DNA from: Catonella massiliensis
GTDB taxonomy: Bacteria; Bacillota; Clostridia; Lachnospirales; Lachnospiraceae
NCBI RefSeq assembly: GCF_016651435.1
Contig: NZ_JAEPRJ010000001.1
Coordinates: forward strand, 434,001 to 498,000
Direction: 5' to 3'
Length of the DNA: 64,000 bases
Below the pieces are notes generated by a model. It ran no database searches. It worked only from the letters and a program-made list of their open reading frames with translations, and was not told where the DNA came from. Numbering within the stretch: position 1 is the stretch's first letter; the number at the start of each line of letters is the position of its first letter. The position numbers and the translations under genes were made by a program. Below are positions 26,228 through 36,292 of this stretch, piece by piece.

Positions 26228-26656
26228 ATGAGCGGGAAAAACAAAATTTCCATGCTGTTGTCTGTAGTATTGCTTGCACTTAGCCTTGTGCTTGCATTTG
26301 GAGTGAAATATGTATTTCATTCCTGTCCGATAAGCACGGAAAAAGGAGCAATGATTATGCCTTGCCACTGGGCAGGAGAGGCAGTGTTTGCTACAGGAAT
26401 TACGCTTGCAGTAATGTCACTGTTGTTATTCTTAGTTAAAAATGCAGGAGAAAGGGCAGCTGTATCCGCGGCTATGATACCTGTTACGGTTATGGCGATG
26501 CTTTTTCCTCAGGTCATAATAAGAATCTGCATTATGCCTAATATGATGTGTAGAACAACAATGCGTCCTGCAGTTATCGGAGTTTGCGTAGCTTTACTTG
26601 CAGTAGAGTTAGTAAACATATTGATTAGCAAAAAGGAAGCTAAGAGTGAAAAATAA
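26228..26656 (+). CDS. DUF4418 membrane protein
   Basis: 142 residues with four hydrophobic segments. Cysteine-containing loops, HSCPIS (31-36), MPCHWAGE (about 43-50) and MPNMMCRTTMRP, face the same side and are rich in Cys, Met and His, suggesting metal contact. First gene of the cluster, 9 nt before a MacB-type permease, so it probably works with that ABC module. Function of the family is unknown. Confidence 0.75.
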   Translation: MSGKNKISMLLSVVLLALSLVLAFGVKYVFHSCPISTEKGAMIMPCHWAGEAVFATGITLAVMSLLLFLVKNAGERAAVSAAMIPVTVMAMLFPQVIIRICIMPNMMCRTTMRPAVIGVCVALLAVELVNILISKKEAKSEK

Positions 26657-26665
26657 GAGGTAAAA

Positions 26666-27871
26666 ATGTCAGTGTTTAATAGTATTTCATATAAAAACAT
26701 AGCAAGAAGACCGGGCAGGACGATTATATTAGTCTTGCTTTCTGCCTTGTTATGTTTTTCGGTTACAGGAGGTTCGCTTGCAATCACAGGACTTAAGGAA
26801 GGGCTTATGTCACTTAGGTCAAGGCTTGGAGCAGATGTTATGGTGGTTCCGTATGCAGCTACAACCAAGACAAACTTCTCCAATATGATACTACAGGGCA
26901 ATCCCGGATATTTCTATATGGATAGAAGTATCCTAGATAAGATTAAGGATATGGATGGCATAAAGGAGATATCAGAGCAGTATTTCCTTGCGTCTGCGAA
27001 GGCCGGATGCTGCTCGGCAAAGCTTCAGATTATAGGATTTGATCCGGTGACTGACTTTACCATCAAGCCTTGGGTTAAAGAGTCTTATGACGGCAAGCTT
27101 GGTAAATTTGAAATGCTTGTAGGTAACGATCTCAACGCATTTGCAGGAGATACCCTTACCTTCTATGGAAAGGTTTGTACTGTAAAGGGCAAGCTTAAAA
27201 AAACAGGTACTTATCTTGATACCGCAGTATATCTTAGCATAGATTCAGTGAAGGCACTGCTTAAATCAGCAGAGGAAACCGGGATGGTTACCAATAATAA
27301 CGGGGATCCTGACAAGCTTACCTCCTGCATCCTTATTAATGTAGCAGATGGCTATACTCCTCTTGATGTAATGAGTGAGATAAATATAAAGACCAGAGGT
27401 GTAGAGGCTATACAGACACAGGATATGATATCAGGGGTTGCAGGACAGCTTGAATCCGCTTCAAGGATAATAAGCGTTCTTATCATAGCAATCTGGCTCC
27501 TTGCTATACTTATTCTAATACTTGCCTTTACCATGATAGCGAATGAGAGAAAGAAGGAGTTTGCTATCCTTAGAGTCCTTGGTTCTTCAAGGAAAATGGT
27601 CGCAGGCATCATCCTTAAAGAAGCCCTTATGGTAAACTTCATTGGAAGTGTAGCAGGTGCGTTTGCTGCGATAGTGGCGGTTTTACTGGTAGGAGAGGTA
27701 AGCCTTACTACCTTTGACCTTCCGTTTTTACTTCCCGGGGCAGATAAGGTAGCACTGCTTGCTCTTATAACCGTAGCTGCTTCGGTGGCTGCAGGCTGCC
27801 TGGCATCATCCTTAAGTGCGCTTAAGACATCTAAAATAGACACAGCACTTATCCTAAGGGAGGGTAACTGA
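26666..27871 (+). CDS. ABC transporter permease, MacB/FtsX type
   Basis: 401 residues with the MacB layout: one N-terminal membrane helix (about 17-38), a large extracytoplasmic domain (about 40-265), then three helices in the FtsX domain (about 270-295, 320-350, 365-390), ending with the family LRE. FtsX-type permeases usually do mechanical work outside the membrane rather than classical import. The stop overlaps the ATG of the ATPase by 1 nt. A CCxxK patch (AGCCSAKLQ) lies in the extracellular domain. The cluster suggests an iron-related role. Confidence 0.85.
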   Translation: MSVFNSISYKNIARRPGRTIILVLLSALLCFSVTGGSLAITGLKEGLMSLRSRLGADVMVVPYAATTKTNFSNMILQGNPGYFYMDRSILDKIKDMDGIKEISEQYFLASAKAGCCSAKLQIIGFDPVTDFTIKPWVKESYDGKLGKFEMLVGNDLNAFAGDTLTFYGKVCTVKGKLKKTGTYLDTAVYLSIDSVKALLKSAEETGMVTNNNGDPDKLTSCILINVADGYTPLDVMSEINIKTRGVEAIQTQDMISGVAGQLESASRIISVLIIAIWLLAILILILAFTMIANERKKEFAILRVLGSSRKMVAGIILKEALMVNFIGSVAGAFAAIVAVLLVGEVSLTTFDLPFLLPGADKVALLALITVAASVAAGCLASSLSALKTSKIDTALILREGN

Positions 27872-28581
27872 TGAAGCTTACGGCAAATAAAATAAGTAAA
27901 TGGTTTCTAAGAGAGAGGGGCGGCTCTAACAAGTTCTTTGCCTTAGGTGAAAATGACTTTAGTCTTAATGAAGGAGAACTCGTGGTACTCTACGGGCAGT
28001 CAGGAAGCGGCAAGAGTACACTCTTAAATATCCTTACAGGTCTTCTTACGCCAAGTACAGGAACGGTGGTGGTAGGAGATACTGACCTTCACAAGCTTGA
28101 CGATGTAAGCCTGTCAAAGTTTAGGAATAAACACTTTGGGATAGTACTTCAGGGGCAGTCCGCCATCAATACACTTACAGTACTTGAAAATGTACTGCTT
28201 CCTTACAATCTGTATGGAAATGGCGCAAAAGATAAGGAAGAGCTAAGGAAGGCACAAGAAAGAGCAAAAGCACTGCTTAAAGAAACCGGGATAGAGGAAC
28301 TTGCCTCAGTTATGCCTACTGAGCTTTCAGGAGGAGAACTAAGAAGGATGGCTATATCCAGGGCTCTTATCAATGAACCTGAATTCATCCTTGCTGATGA
28401 GCCTACATCCGACCTTGATGATGAAAACACTGAGACGGTGCTTAAGATATTTAAGAGGCTTGCAGAAAGTGGTAAATCAGTCCTGGTCATTACCCACGAT
28501 AAGGATGTGTTTAAGTATGCTGATAAAATATTTGAAATGAAATTGGGAATCATACTTGACAAAGATAAAATTTTGGGATAA
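27871..28581 (+). CDS. ABC transporter ATPase, LolD/MacB type
   Basis: 236 residues. Walker A GQSGSGKST (about 46-54), Q-loop FGIVLQGQSA, signature LSGGELRR, Walker B FILADEPTSDLDDE, H-loop VITHD. Pairs with the permease immediately upstream. A 106-bp gap without a clear terminator separates it from the FTR1 gene, so read-through is likely. Confidence 0.9.
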   Translation: MKLTANKISKWFLRERGGSNKFFALGENDFSLNEGELVVLYGQSGSGKSTLLNILTGLLTPSTGTVVVGDTDLHKLDDVSLSKFRNKHFGIVLQGQSAINTLTVLENVLLPYNLYGNGAKDKEELRKAQERAKALLKETGIEELASVMPTELSGGELRRMAISRALINEPEFILADEPTSDLDDENTETVLKIFKRLAESGKSVLVITHDKDVFKYADKIFEMKLGIILDKDKILG

Positions 28582-28687
28582 GTTATATGTGGTTAGTGAG
28601 ACCTAATTGTTGTAAAGGTTGCGGTTAAGGGATGGTTAAGCACCTCTATGACAAAAGGGTCAAAAGAAAAGAAGGAAGGCGGAGCTA

Positions 28688-30220
28688 ATGTATAACAGTA
28701 AGAGAAGAATGTTGCTTGCAAGAGTTTTCGTGGTCTTGTTTGTATTTTTAGCAGGCTTTGGTTTTACCTCCATAGCAAAGGCTGATGATGCATACTATGC
28801 TACCTGGAAAGAATATAAGGCAAGCGGTGCACCTTCAAACTCCTGGAATGATGTAGCAAATGCTATGGACAAGGTGTTTGAACATGCAAAAGAGGTTTAT
28901 AAGTCAGGAGACTCTAAAGGAGCCTATGATACTATAAACCATGGCTACTATGGTTACTATGAGACAACAGGATTTGAGAGGCTTACCTTAGGTAAGATAT
29001 CAGGTTCAAGAAAGTCTGAGATAGAGCTTCAGTTTGCAGCCTGCAAGGCTATGACTAAAAATGGCGGCTCCGTTGATGAATTCAACAAAGAAGTAGATAA
29101 GCTTCAGTCGATGATTCATAACGATGCAAACATTCTTGATGGCAAGCAGCCTGCTTCATCCGCAAAGGGAAACGCAAAAGCAGGAAGTGCCGATACAGCT
29201 ACCATAAGACAGGTGGTTGAAGAAGTGCTTGCAGAGCAGTCAGGTGGCGGCAGAAGTGCTGCTACAGCTACATTTATAGCCTGCTTCTCTATTATCCTTA
29301 GAGAGGGATTTGAGGCAATACTTATAGTTGGTGCTATCATAGCCTACCTTGCCAAGTCTTCGGGTGGTGACGCAGAAAGAAGAAAGAAGCTTGTTAGGCC
29401 TGTGTATGTGGGTTCTTTAGTTGGTATAGGCGCAAGCTTTGTACTAGCCTGGCTCTTAGAGGCACTTACACTGGCAAACAGTGCTTCACAGGAAATCATC
29501 GAAGGCGTTACAGCCCTTACAGCGGTGGCAGTACTATACTATGTAAGTAACTGGATGCTATCTAAGTCAGAAAGCGATGCCTGGACAAACTACATAAAGA
29601 GCAAGACAGAGAGCAGTGCCAAGACCGGAAGCACAATGGCACTTGCCTTTACAGCCTTCCTCGCTGTATTTAGAGAAGGTGCTGAGGTTGTTCTTTTCTT
29701 CCAGCCTATGCTTAAGGATGAAAATATAGGCATGGTTTGGGCGGGACTTATAGTTGGCTTTATAGCCCTCATCTTTGTATACTACGCAATACACGCATTC
29801 AGTCTGAGAATACCTTTAAGGCCATTCTTTACTGCAACCAGTATACTGATGTTTATAATGTCAATATCCTTCCTTGGTGCAGGTATAAAAGAGCTCATCG
29901 AGGGTGATGTGATAGTAATGACTTCACCTGACTGGCTTGCAAGCATCATACCTTCAACCGAGATTTTAGATGTACTTGGCATATATCCTATCCTTGAGAC
30001 ACTGATTCCTCAGATTATTCTTCTTGTGATTACAATAATTGTATACCTCCACTGGAGAAAGAAAAATCTTGCAATCCGAAGAGAGGCTGACAAAAAGCGT
30101 GCTGAAGAGGCGGCTAAGAAGGAAGCCCTTGCTAAGGAAGAGGAAGAAAAGAAGCTTAGAGAAATCATCAAGAGCGTGGTTAAGGAAGTGTTACAGGAGA
30201 ACGCTGCAAGTAAGGCATAA
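28688..30220 (+). CDS. FTR1 family iron permease
   Basis: 510 residues with a signal peptide (about 1-31, ending SIAKA), an extracellular helical domain of ~150 residues containing Tyr/Glu-rich segments, then a seven-helix FTR1 domain. Both iron-translocating motifs are intact: R205-EGFE and R329-EGAE. A charged coiled-coil tail follows the last helix. It imports iron across the cytoplasmic membrane; bacterial homologues work with the P19-type protein that is the next gene. Confidence 0.92.
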   Translation: MYNSKRRMLLARVFVVLFVFLAGFGFTSIAKADDAYYATWKEYKASGAPSNSWNDVANAMDKVFEHAKEVYKSGDSKGAYDTINHGYYGYYETTGFERLTLGKISGSRKSEIELQFAACKAMTKNGGSVDEFNKEVDKLQSMIHNDANILDGKQPASSAKGNAKAGSADTATIRQVVEEVLAEQSGGGRSAATATFIACFSIILREGFEAILIVGAIIAYLAKSSGGDAERRKKLVRPVYVGSLVGIGASFVLAWLLEALTLANSASQEIIEGVTALTAVAVLYYVSNWMLSKSESDAWTNYIKSKTESSAKTGSTMALAFTAFLAVFREGAEVVLFFQPMLKDENIGMVWAGLIVGFIALIFVYYAIHAFSLRIPLRPFFTATSILMFIMSISFLGAGIKELIEGDVIVMTSPDWLASIIPSTEILDVLGIYPILETLIPQIILLVITIIVYLHWRKKNLAIRREADKKRAEEAAKKEALAKEEEEKKLREIIKSVVKEVLQENAASKA

Positions 30221-30363
30221 AAATTGCCTAAAAGATGGTATAAATGAGTACTATTGCTTGACTCTTACGTAGATAGCCACAACGTGAGAGGTAAACTAGT
30301 TGATAAATGAGGGCGTACGCTTTCGTTATCATATATATTAATTTTTCTTTATAGGAGGAGAAC

Positions 30364-31095
30364 ATGAAAAAGAAATTATTATCACTTGCTATTGCAGGTA
30401 CATTTGTAGTAACAGCTATAACAGGCTGTGGTCAGAAGACTACAACAAGTTCTACAACAAGTAAGGCTACAAGCACAGCTAGCACAGCAAGTAAGACATC
30501 TAGCGCTGCTACAAGCACTACCAGTACAGCAAGCAAGACATCTAGTACAGCTTCAAGCAAGACATCAAGTGTTGTTGCAGATAAGGGTTCAGCAAGCACT
30601 ACTGCACCTGGAGATGCAGCAGGATTTACTGAGATTCCTATCTTTGAAGATGAGAAGGTAGGCTTCCTCAACGTATCTGCAGTATATTTCCAGCCTGTTC
30701 CTATGGCTCCGGGTCAGGAGAAGATAGACAAGGAGAATGAGGTTCACCTTGAGGCAGATATCTCAGCTCTTGAGAATAAGCTTGGATTTGGTACAGGTGA
30801 CTGGGTTCCATATCTTACTATTGATTATTTAATATCTGATAAGGACGGTAAAGAGGTAGCTAAGGGAACCTTCATGCCTATGAGTGCTTCTGATGGTCCT
30901 CACTACGGTGCTAATATTAAGATGGGTGAGTCAGGCTCCTACAAGCTTAAATTCACTATCCACAGCCCTGCTGAAAAAGGCTACTTAATCCATAGTGACG
31001 CTGAGACAGGCCCGGGAGCAGTTCTTGAAGACTACTTTAAGGATGGCAATCTTACAGTTGAGAAAGACTGGGATTACGTAAAGCAGAGCTGGTAA
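30364..31095 (+). CDS. P19/Tpd-family periplasmic-type iron-binding lipoprotein
   Basis: 243 residues. Lipoprotein signal with lipobox AITGC (Cys21), then a ~60-residue Ser/Thr/Ala-rich linker of tandem TSSTAS-like repeats that spans the wall, then the P19 domain (about 90-243). Family metal ligands are visible in FMPMSASDGPHYGANIKM (Met and His), plus a second His near the C-terminus (FTIHSPAEKGYLIHSD). P19 binds copper and iron and supplies the FTR1 permease. Strong AGGAGGAG site. Confidence 0.92.
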   Translation: MKKKLLSLAIAGTFVVTAITGCGQKTTTSSTTSKATSTASTASKTSSAATSTTSTASKTSSTASSKTSSVVADKGSASTTAPGDAAGFTEIPIFEDEKVGFLNVSAVYFQPVPMAPGQEKIDKENEVHLEADISALENKLGFGTGDWVPYLTIDYLISDKDGKEVAKGTFMPMSASDGPHYGANIKMGESGSYKLKFTIHSPAEKGYLIHSDAETGPGAVLEDYFKDGNLTVEKDWDYVKQSW

Positions 31096-31126
31096 TTAAA
31101 AACTAATATTATTAAGCTTACAATTT

Positions 31127-31156
31127 GCTGCATTGGGGGTAACAGCCCAGTGCAGC
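31127..31156 (+). other. Hairpin between P19 and DUF2318 genes
   Basis: GCTGCATTGGG pairs with CCCAGTGCAGC (one G-U). No T run follows, so it is more likely an mRNA-processing or stability element, or partial attenuator, than a terminator. Confidence 0.55.
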
Positions 31157-31342
31157 TGTTGTGATGTATAATACAAGTATCAAAAGCATAAAAATTCGAT
31201 GTAAGCTTTTTACAAGAGAGTTTTTTTGTAGTAAATACTAACTTCACATATTCTACATCTGTATATAGGACAACACGAGAGTATTGTGTTTTGCTATATA
31301 CAGATGGCGGATGAAGTTTGGATTATAGATAAGGAGAAAGAA

Positions 31343-32590
31343 GTGCTTAAATATTTTGTATTGTCTACTGAACAATTACTTCCAATGATGCTGCTTACCG
31401 GGCTGTTACTTGCAGGCGTTAAGTTTGTGGGCGGAGATATCTATAAGAGGTTTCAATGGGCAGCGGTTGTTATCGGTCTTATCAGTGCTGTAGTAATGAC
31501 TGTATTTAAAACAACCACCAACAAAGTTGATACAGCTATGTGGAATGTGAGGATATATGCACTAAACTTGGCAGCCCTGATTCTTTTTGTGCTTATAAGT
31601 CTCATTATAAGGAAACAGACTAAGATAAGAGGCATACTTCAGTCAGTTATGCTCTCGCTTATGGCTGTAGCTATGCTTTTGTACTTCCTGCCGCCATTTT
31701 TAGAAAATCCACACACGATATTATTCGCTGAGCAGAGTGTGCTCTCGGCCACTTTCCTCTACAGCATAGTAGGGATGTGTTTCGGCCTTATCCTTAGCTT
31801 TGTTGCGGGACTTGCTGTATATAAGGGAAATGTAAGGCTTAGTCCAAAGCTTGGCTTTGCAGTTATGTTTATAGCCATACTTATCAATATGGCAAATGAG
31901 CTGGGCGATACCTTGGGTGTATTTCTGGCAAAGAGGGTAATAAAGACCAATCATACCATATTTACAATTGCAGTATTTACTTCAAACAATAAGATTATGT
32001 TCACATTTGCCATTGTTTTGGCTTGTTTAGCTGTTCCTGCGGTACTCTTTGTTAAGAGCCGCCACGTAAATGAGCCTTATGAGAACAATGCTGAGCATAG
32101 AAAAATCAAGGCAAAATGGAAAAATATCAAGCGTTGGAGCTTTACAGCAGTGGTGTGTGCAGTATTTTCATTTGTAACACTTACCGCGCTTAGGGTGTAT
32201 GCAAATCAGGAAATAGAGATATCTCCTGTAGAAGATGCAAAGGTAACTAAAGACAGCGTTATAGTTACATTTGATCAGGTCTCAGACGGACATCTTCATA
32301 GATTTGGCTACACCACAGATAAAGGTAAGACAGTTAGATTCATAGTAATCAAAAAGCCTAACTCAAGTGCCTACGGTATTGGTCTTGATGCCTGTGATAT
32401 CTGTGGTGAGACAGGATACTATGAGAGAGAAGGGCAGGTAGTCTGCAACCTCTGTAACGTAGTTATGAACATCAATACAATCGGCTTTAAGGGTGGATGT
32501 AACCCTATAGTTATAGATTATAAGATTCAGGACGGCAATATAATAGTGCCTATAGCTGAGCTTGTGAAACACGAGGATATTTTTAAGTAA
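31343..32590 (+). CDS. DUF2318 Fe-S-containing membrane protein
   Basis: 415 residues from GTG 31343, chosen because AAGGAG lies 6 nt upstream and the protein then begins at its first membrane region; the frame is open further upstream (ATG 31304 possible). About eight to nine helices, then an extracytoplasmic C-terminal domain with CDICGETGYYEREGQVV and CNLCNVV, then GGCNP, a four-Cys metal or Fe-S site. It always accompanies P19/FTR1 in the known iron systems and is thought to have a redox role there. Confidence 0.88.
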   Translation: MLKYFVLSTEQLLPMMLLTGLLLAGVKFVGGDIYKRFQWAAVVIGLISAVVMTVFKTTTNKVDTAMWNVRIYALNLAALILFVLISLIIRKQTKIRGILQSVMLSLMAVAMLLYFLPPFLENPHTILFAEQSVLSATFLYSIVGMCFGLILSFVAGLAVYKGNVRLSPKLGFAVMFIAILINMANELGDTLGVFLAKRVIKTNHTIFTIAVFTSNNKIMFTFAIVLACLAVPAVLFVKSRHVNEPYENNAEHRKIKAKWKNIKRWSFTAVVCAVFSFVTLTALRVYANQEIEISPVEDAKVTKDSVIVTFDQVSDGHLHRFGYTTDKGKTVRFIVIKKPNSSAYGIGLDACDICGETGYYEREGQVVCNLCNVVMNINTIGFKGGCNPIVIDYKIQDGNIIVPIAELVKHEDIFK

Positions 32591-32601
32591 GGGAGATAAA
32601 T

Positions 32602-33891
32602 ATGTTTTTTAGAATGGTAAAAGGGACTCTTATCCGCCAATGGAAAAAAATGATTCTTATTGCCTTTACTATAGGCCTTGGAGCGTCCCTTGCTACAGCC
32701 ATGCTATGTGTGGTATTGGATGTAGGCGATAAGGTAAACAAAGAGCTTAAGACCTTCGGTGCCAACATTACAGTTATGCCTAAGAGGCAGAGCGTGGTAA
32801 GTGACCTTTATGACTTAAAAGGCGGTAAATCAGGCGGAGCTTACCTAAAAGAAGATGAATTAGGTAAGATTAAGACTATATTCTGGGCATTCAACATAGT
32901 TGACTACACTCCTTTTATAAATAGCAGTGCAAAGCTTCCTGATGGCTCTGATGTGCTAGTGGTGGGAAGCTGGTTTAACCACCATATGGAGTTACCTACA
33001 GGTGAGAAGCTTGATGCCGGTCTAGCCAGCCTTAGAAGCTGGTGGGAGATAAAAGACGGAAAATGGATAGATGAGCAGACCAATTCCGATGAAAATGCCT
33101 GCATGATAGGTGATAATCTGGCTGAGAAGCTTAAGCTAAGGTCAGGTGACAAGATAAAGGTAAAAGGAAGTAAGGAAGAGAGAGAGTTAGACATAGTAGG
33201 AGTATTTTCATCAGGAGGAGATGAAGATGACCGTATATTTACAGGACTTAAGGCAGCTCAGGCACTTGATGGGCTTGAAGGAAAGGTTGACACCATTGAA
33301 GTAAGTGCCCTTACTACTCCTGATAATGAGCTTGCAGTTAAGGCTGCCAAGGATCCTCAGTCTCTAACCGTAGCCCAATATGAAATCTGGTACTGTACAG
33401 CCTATGTAAGCTCTATCTGCTACCAGATACAGGAGGTTATCACAGACTCAGTAGCTACCCCTGTAAGACAGGTAGCTGACTCCGAGGGTGCCATCCTTGA
33501 CAAGACTCAGCTTTTGATGCTCCTTATAACCATATTAAGCCTCATCGGCTCTGCCCTTGGTATATGTAACCTTGTTACCGCCTCAGTTATGGAAAGAAGC
33601 AGTGAGATAGGACTTATGAAGGCAATAGGCGCTCATAACTCTGCTATTACAGGGCTTGTATTAACAGAGATTATCATCACTGCCATTATAGGCGGAACTG
33701 TTGGCTTTGCCTGCGGTATAGGCTTTGCACAGATTATCGGTAAGACCGTATTTGGCTCACTTATCACACTAAGGCCTATGGTTATACCTATAGTTGGAGT
33801 GCTTGTGGTTATAGTAACTCTTATCGGAAGCATACCTGCCATAAGAATGCTTCTTAAACTTGAGCCTGAGGCAGTGTTACACGGGAGATAA
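32602..33891 (+). CDS. ABC transporter permease, FtsX type (first of pair)
   Basis: 429 residues with N-terminal helix (about 16-36), large extracytoplasmic domain, three C-terminal helices. The block MERSSEIGLMKAIGAHNSAI is the FtsX coupling region that contacts the ATPase. Equivalent to the first permease of the P19-FTR1-FetABC-type cluster. Stop overlaps the next start by 1 nt. Confidence 0.88.
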   Translation: MFFRMVKGTLIRQWKKMILIAFTIGLGASLATAMLCVVLDVGDKVNKELKTFGANITVMPKRQSVVSDLYDLKGGKSGGAYLKEDELGKIKTIFWAFNIVDYTPFINSSAKLPDGSDVLVVGSWFNHHMELPTGEKLDAGLASLRSWWEIKDGKWIDEQTNSDENACMIGDNLAEKLKLRSGDKIKVKGSKEERELDIVGVFSSGGDEDDRIFTGLKAAQALDGLEGKVDTIEVSALTTPDNELAVKAAKDPQSLTVAQYEIWYCTAYVSSICYQIQEVITDSVATPVRQVADSEGAILDKTQLLMLLITILSLIGSALGICNLVTASVMERSSEIGLMKAIGAHNSAITGLVLTEIIITAIIGGTVGFACGIGFAQIIGKTVFGSLITLRPMVIPIVGVLVVIVTLIGSIPAIRMLLKLEPEAVLHGR

Positions 33892-35036
33892 TGATGAAAA
33901 ATAGAAAAATGTTTTTAAGAATGATTACAGCCTCACTTATGAGGCGTAAGTCCAGAATGATTATAGCGCTCTTAGCTATAGCCATAGGAGCAGCCATCCT
34001 ATCGGGGCTTGTAACCATTTACTATGATGTACCCCGTCAGATGGGGGCAGAGTTTAGAAACTACGGTGCCAATATGGTACTTACACCTACGGACAGGAGA
34101 TTTACACAGAGCGATTTAAAAAAGGCTACAGACGTTATAAAATCAAACGAACTTGTAGGTGCCACACCTTTCCGCTACGAGACGGTAAGAATGCACGAGC
34201 AGCCTATACTTGCTGCGGGAACCATAATGGATGACGTAAAGAAAACCAGTCCTTATTGGCTCGTAGATGGCAACTGGCCTAAGCAAAGTGGAGAACTCTT
34301 GCTTGGCAAGAATATATCAGACAGTCTTGAGCTAAAGGTAGGAGATAGCGTTACAGTCAGCTTCACTCCTGAAAATGTAGCCAAAGATCAACAGGACAAT
34401 ACCCTTGACTTCAAGGTAACAGGCATACTAAACACAGGTGGAAGAGAAGAGGACTATGTATATATGTCTATGGAGGACCTTGAGACCCTTGCAGGGGCAA
34501 AAGGCAACATTGATTTAGCTGAGGTAAGTATATCGACCTCAGGTGAAGGTCTTAACAAGTACGTTGCTGAGATAAACAAGAAGGTGGATACAGTGAGTGC
34601 AAGCCTGGTTAAGAGGGTTACAGCTTCTGAAACCACAGTACTCTCAAAGCTCCAGGCTCTTGTATTTCTTGTTACAGCTATAGTTCTTGCACTAACGATG
34701 ATATGTGTTGCAACAACTATGACAGCTGTAGTTACTGAGAGAAGGAAAGAGATAGGACTTAGAAAGGCAATAGGTGCATCGGATTCAAGCATAATCAAAG
34801 AATTTATGGGAGAAGGCATACTGCTTGGAGGTCTTGGCGGAGTTGTAGGCTCAGTTATCGGTTTTGCCTTTGCACAGACCGTCAGTGTCAATGTATTTGG
34901 CAGTTCGATATCCTTTAGGCCATTGCTTGTGCCTATAACCATCATTGTATCTATAGCAGTTACAGGTATTGCCTGCCTCATACCTATAAGGACAACAACC
35001 AAGATAGATCCTGCTTTAGTGTTAAAAGGAGAATAA
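33891..35036 (+). CDS. ABC transporter permease, FtsX type (second of pair)
   Basis: 381 residues, same layout as its neighbour: TM helix (about 19-41), extracytoplasmic domain, three helices from about 265; coupling region TERRKEIGLRKAIGASDSSI. Forms a heterodimeric membrane part with the preceding gene product (inferred from gene pairing). Confidence 0.88.
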   Translation: MMKNRKMFLRMITASLMRRKSRMIIALLAIAIGAAILSGLVTIYYDVPRQMGAEFRNYGANMVLTPTDRRFTQSDLKKATDVIKSNELVGATPFRYETVRMHEQPILAAGTIMDDVKKTSPYWLVDGNWPKQSGELLLGKNISDSLELKVGDSVTVSFTPENVAKDQQDNTLDFKVTGILNTGGREEDYVYMSMEDLETLAGAKGNIDLAEVSISTSGEGLNKYVAEINKKVDTVSASLVKRVTASETTVLSKLQALVFLVTAIVLALTMICVATTMTAVVTERRKEIGLRKAIGASDSSIIKEFMGEGILLGGLGGVVGSVIGFAFAQTVSVNVFGSSISFRPLLVPITIIVSIAVTGIACLIPIRTTTKIDPALVLKGE

Positions 35037-35039
35037 AAA

Positions 35040-35732
35040 ATGAGCTTGTTAGAGTTGAAAGATGTATACAAAATATATGGTGACCTTCACGCCCTTGACA
35101 ATGTTAACTTCAAGGTGGAAAAGGGCGAGTGGGTGTCTATAATGGGGCCTTCAGGCTCAGGTAAGAGTACTATGATGAATATAATAGGCTGTATGGATAA
35201 GCCTACCAAGGGTTCAGTCCTCTTAGACGGAGTAGATATAGCAAAGGAAAGTGCAAAGAACCTTACTAATATCCGTAGAGATAAGATAGGACTAATCTTC
35301 CAGCAGTTCCATCTTGTAAACTATCTTACAGCCCTTGAAAATGTTATGCTTGCACAGTATTATCACAGCATTACAGATGAAAAAGAGGCTATGGAAGCTC
35401 TTGACAGGGTGGGTCTTGCAGACAGGGCTAAGCACCTTCCAAGCCAGCTCTCAGGTGGAGAGCAGCAGAGAGTATGCGTAGCAAGAGCTCTTATCAACCA
35501 GCCGGAAATCATCCTTGCAGATGAGCCTACAGGTAACCTTGATGATGCCAACGAAGAGGTGGTAGTAGAACTCTTTAGGAAGCTCCACAGCGAAGGCACC
35601 ACCCTCATTGTGGTTACTCACGACATTGAGGTAGCTGAGGTCGCTCAGAGGATGATAGTGCTTCGTAACGGCAAGATATCAAAGGAAAGTGTAAACAGTA
35701 ACTTTACAGGACATATAAGGTTTCATGAGTAA
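35040..35732 (+). CDS. ABC transporter ATPase of the P19/FTR1 cluster
   Basis: 230 residues. Walker [10 protein letters not shown] (about 37-45), Q-loop [12 protein letters not shown], signature LSGGEQQR, Walker [15 protein letters not shown]-loop VVTHD. Its ribosome site AAAGGAG lies inside the end of the preceding gene, so translation is probably coupled. Confidence 0.92.
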   Translation: MSLLELKDVYKIYGDLHALDNVNFKVEKGEWVSIMGPSGSGKSTMMNIIGCMDKPTKGSVLLDGVDIAKESAKNLTNIRRDKIGLIFQQFHLVNYLTALENVMLAQYYHSITDEKEAMEALDRVGLADRAKHLPSQLSGGEQQRVCVARALINQPEIILADEPTGNLDDANEEVVVELFRKLHSEGTTLIVVTHDIEVAEVAQRMIVLRNGKISKESVNSNFTGHIRFHE

Positions 35733-35845
35733 TTAAGCTTTTATGATACTAAATTTAGTTGGATAGCCTGAGCTGATAATGGCTAAGCAAGTCTGGACAT
35801 TTATCAGCGAAGGCGTAACTTAGCGTGGAAATTATAAGGAGTAAA

Positions 35846-36292
35846 ATGATGAAAAAGTATATGAGAATTGTGAGCTTTGCGTCTATAGTCGCTATGCTTA
35901 CTGCCTGTGGCGGCAGTGTGAAGCTTGCTGATGGAAGCTACGAGGGAACCAGCTCAGTTTATACTAATCCTGATGGCTCAGATGCAGGAAATGGCTATGG
36001 CGTGGTTAAGATTACCGTAAAGGATAATGCAATTACCGAGTGCAGCTTTACGACCTACGAGCCTGACGGCACTGAGAAGGGTGCTGACTACGGTAAGAAG
36101 CAGGGAAGCGTAGCAAATAGAGATTTCTACAACAAGGCGCAGAAGGCTGTTAAGGCTTGCGATGAGTATGCAAAGCTCCTTGTTCAGAGCGGCAATCCTG
36201 ATGATATTGATGCGATATCAGGTGCAACCATAAATCATGACCAGTTTGTTGAGGCAGCAAAGATAGCTCTTGACTCAGCAAAAGCAAAATAA
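35846..36292 (+). CDS. FMN-binding-domain lipoprotein
   Basis: 148 residues from ATG 35846, chosen for AAGGAG at 4 nt; the ATG at 35849 is also possible. Lipobox MLTACGG gives a surface lipoprotein. The FMN_bind domain carries DAISGATINHDQF, close to the SGAT flavinylation motif used by ApbE, so the Thr may hold covalent FMN; no apbE gene is in the window. A likely extracellular electron carrier between the membrane redox proteins that follow and a metal or organic acceptor (inference). Confidence 0.82.
   Translation: MMKKYMRIVSFASIVAMLTACGGSVKLADGSYEGTSSVYTNPDGSDAGNGYGVVKITVKDNAITECSFTTYEPDGTEKGADYGKKQGSVANRDFYNKAQKAVKACDEYAKLLVQSGNPDDIDAISGATINHDQFVEAAKIALDSAKAK

Noticed and set aside
34454..35071. 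205-residue minus-strand frame opposite the second FtsX permease
   Set aside because: Shadow of a well-supported gene; no start signal and composition typical of antisense frames.
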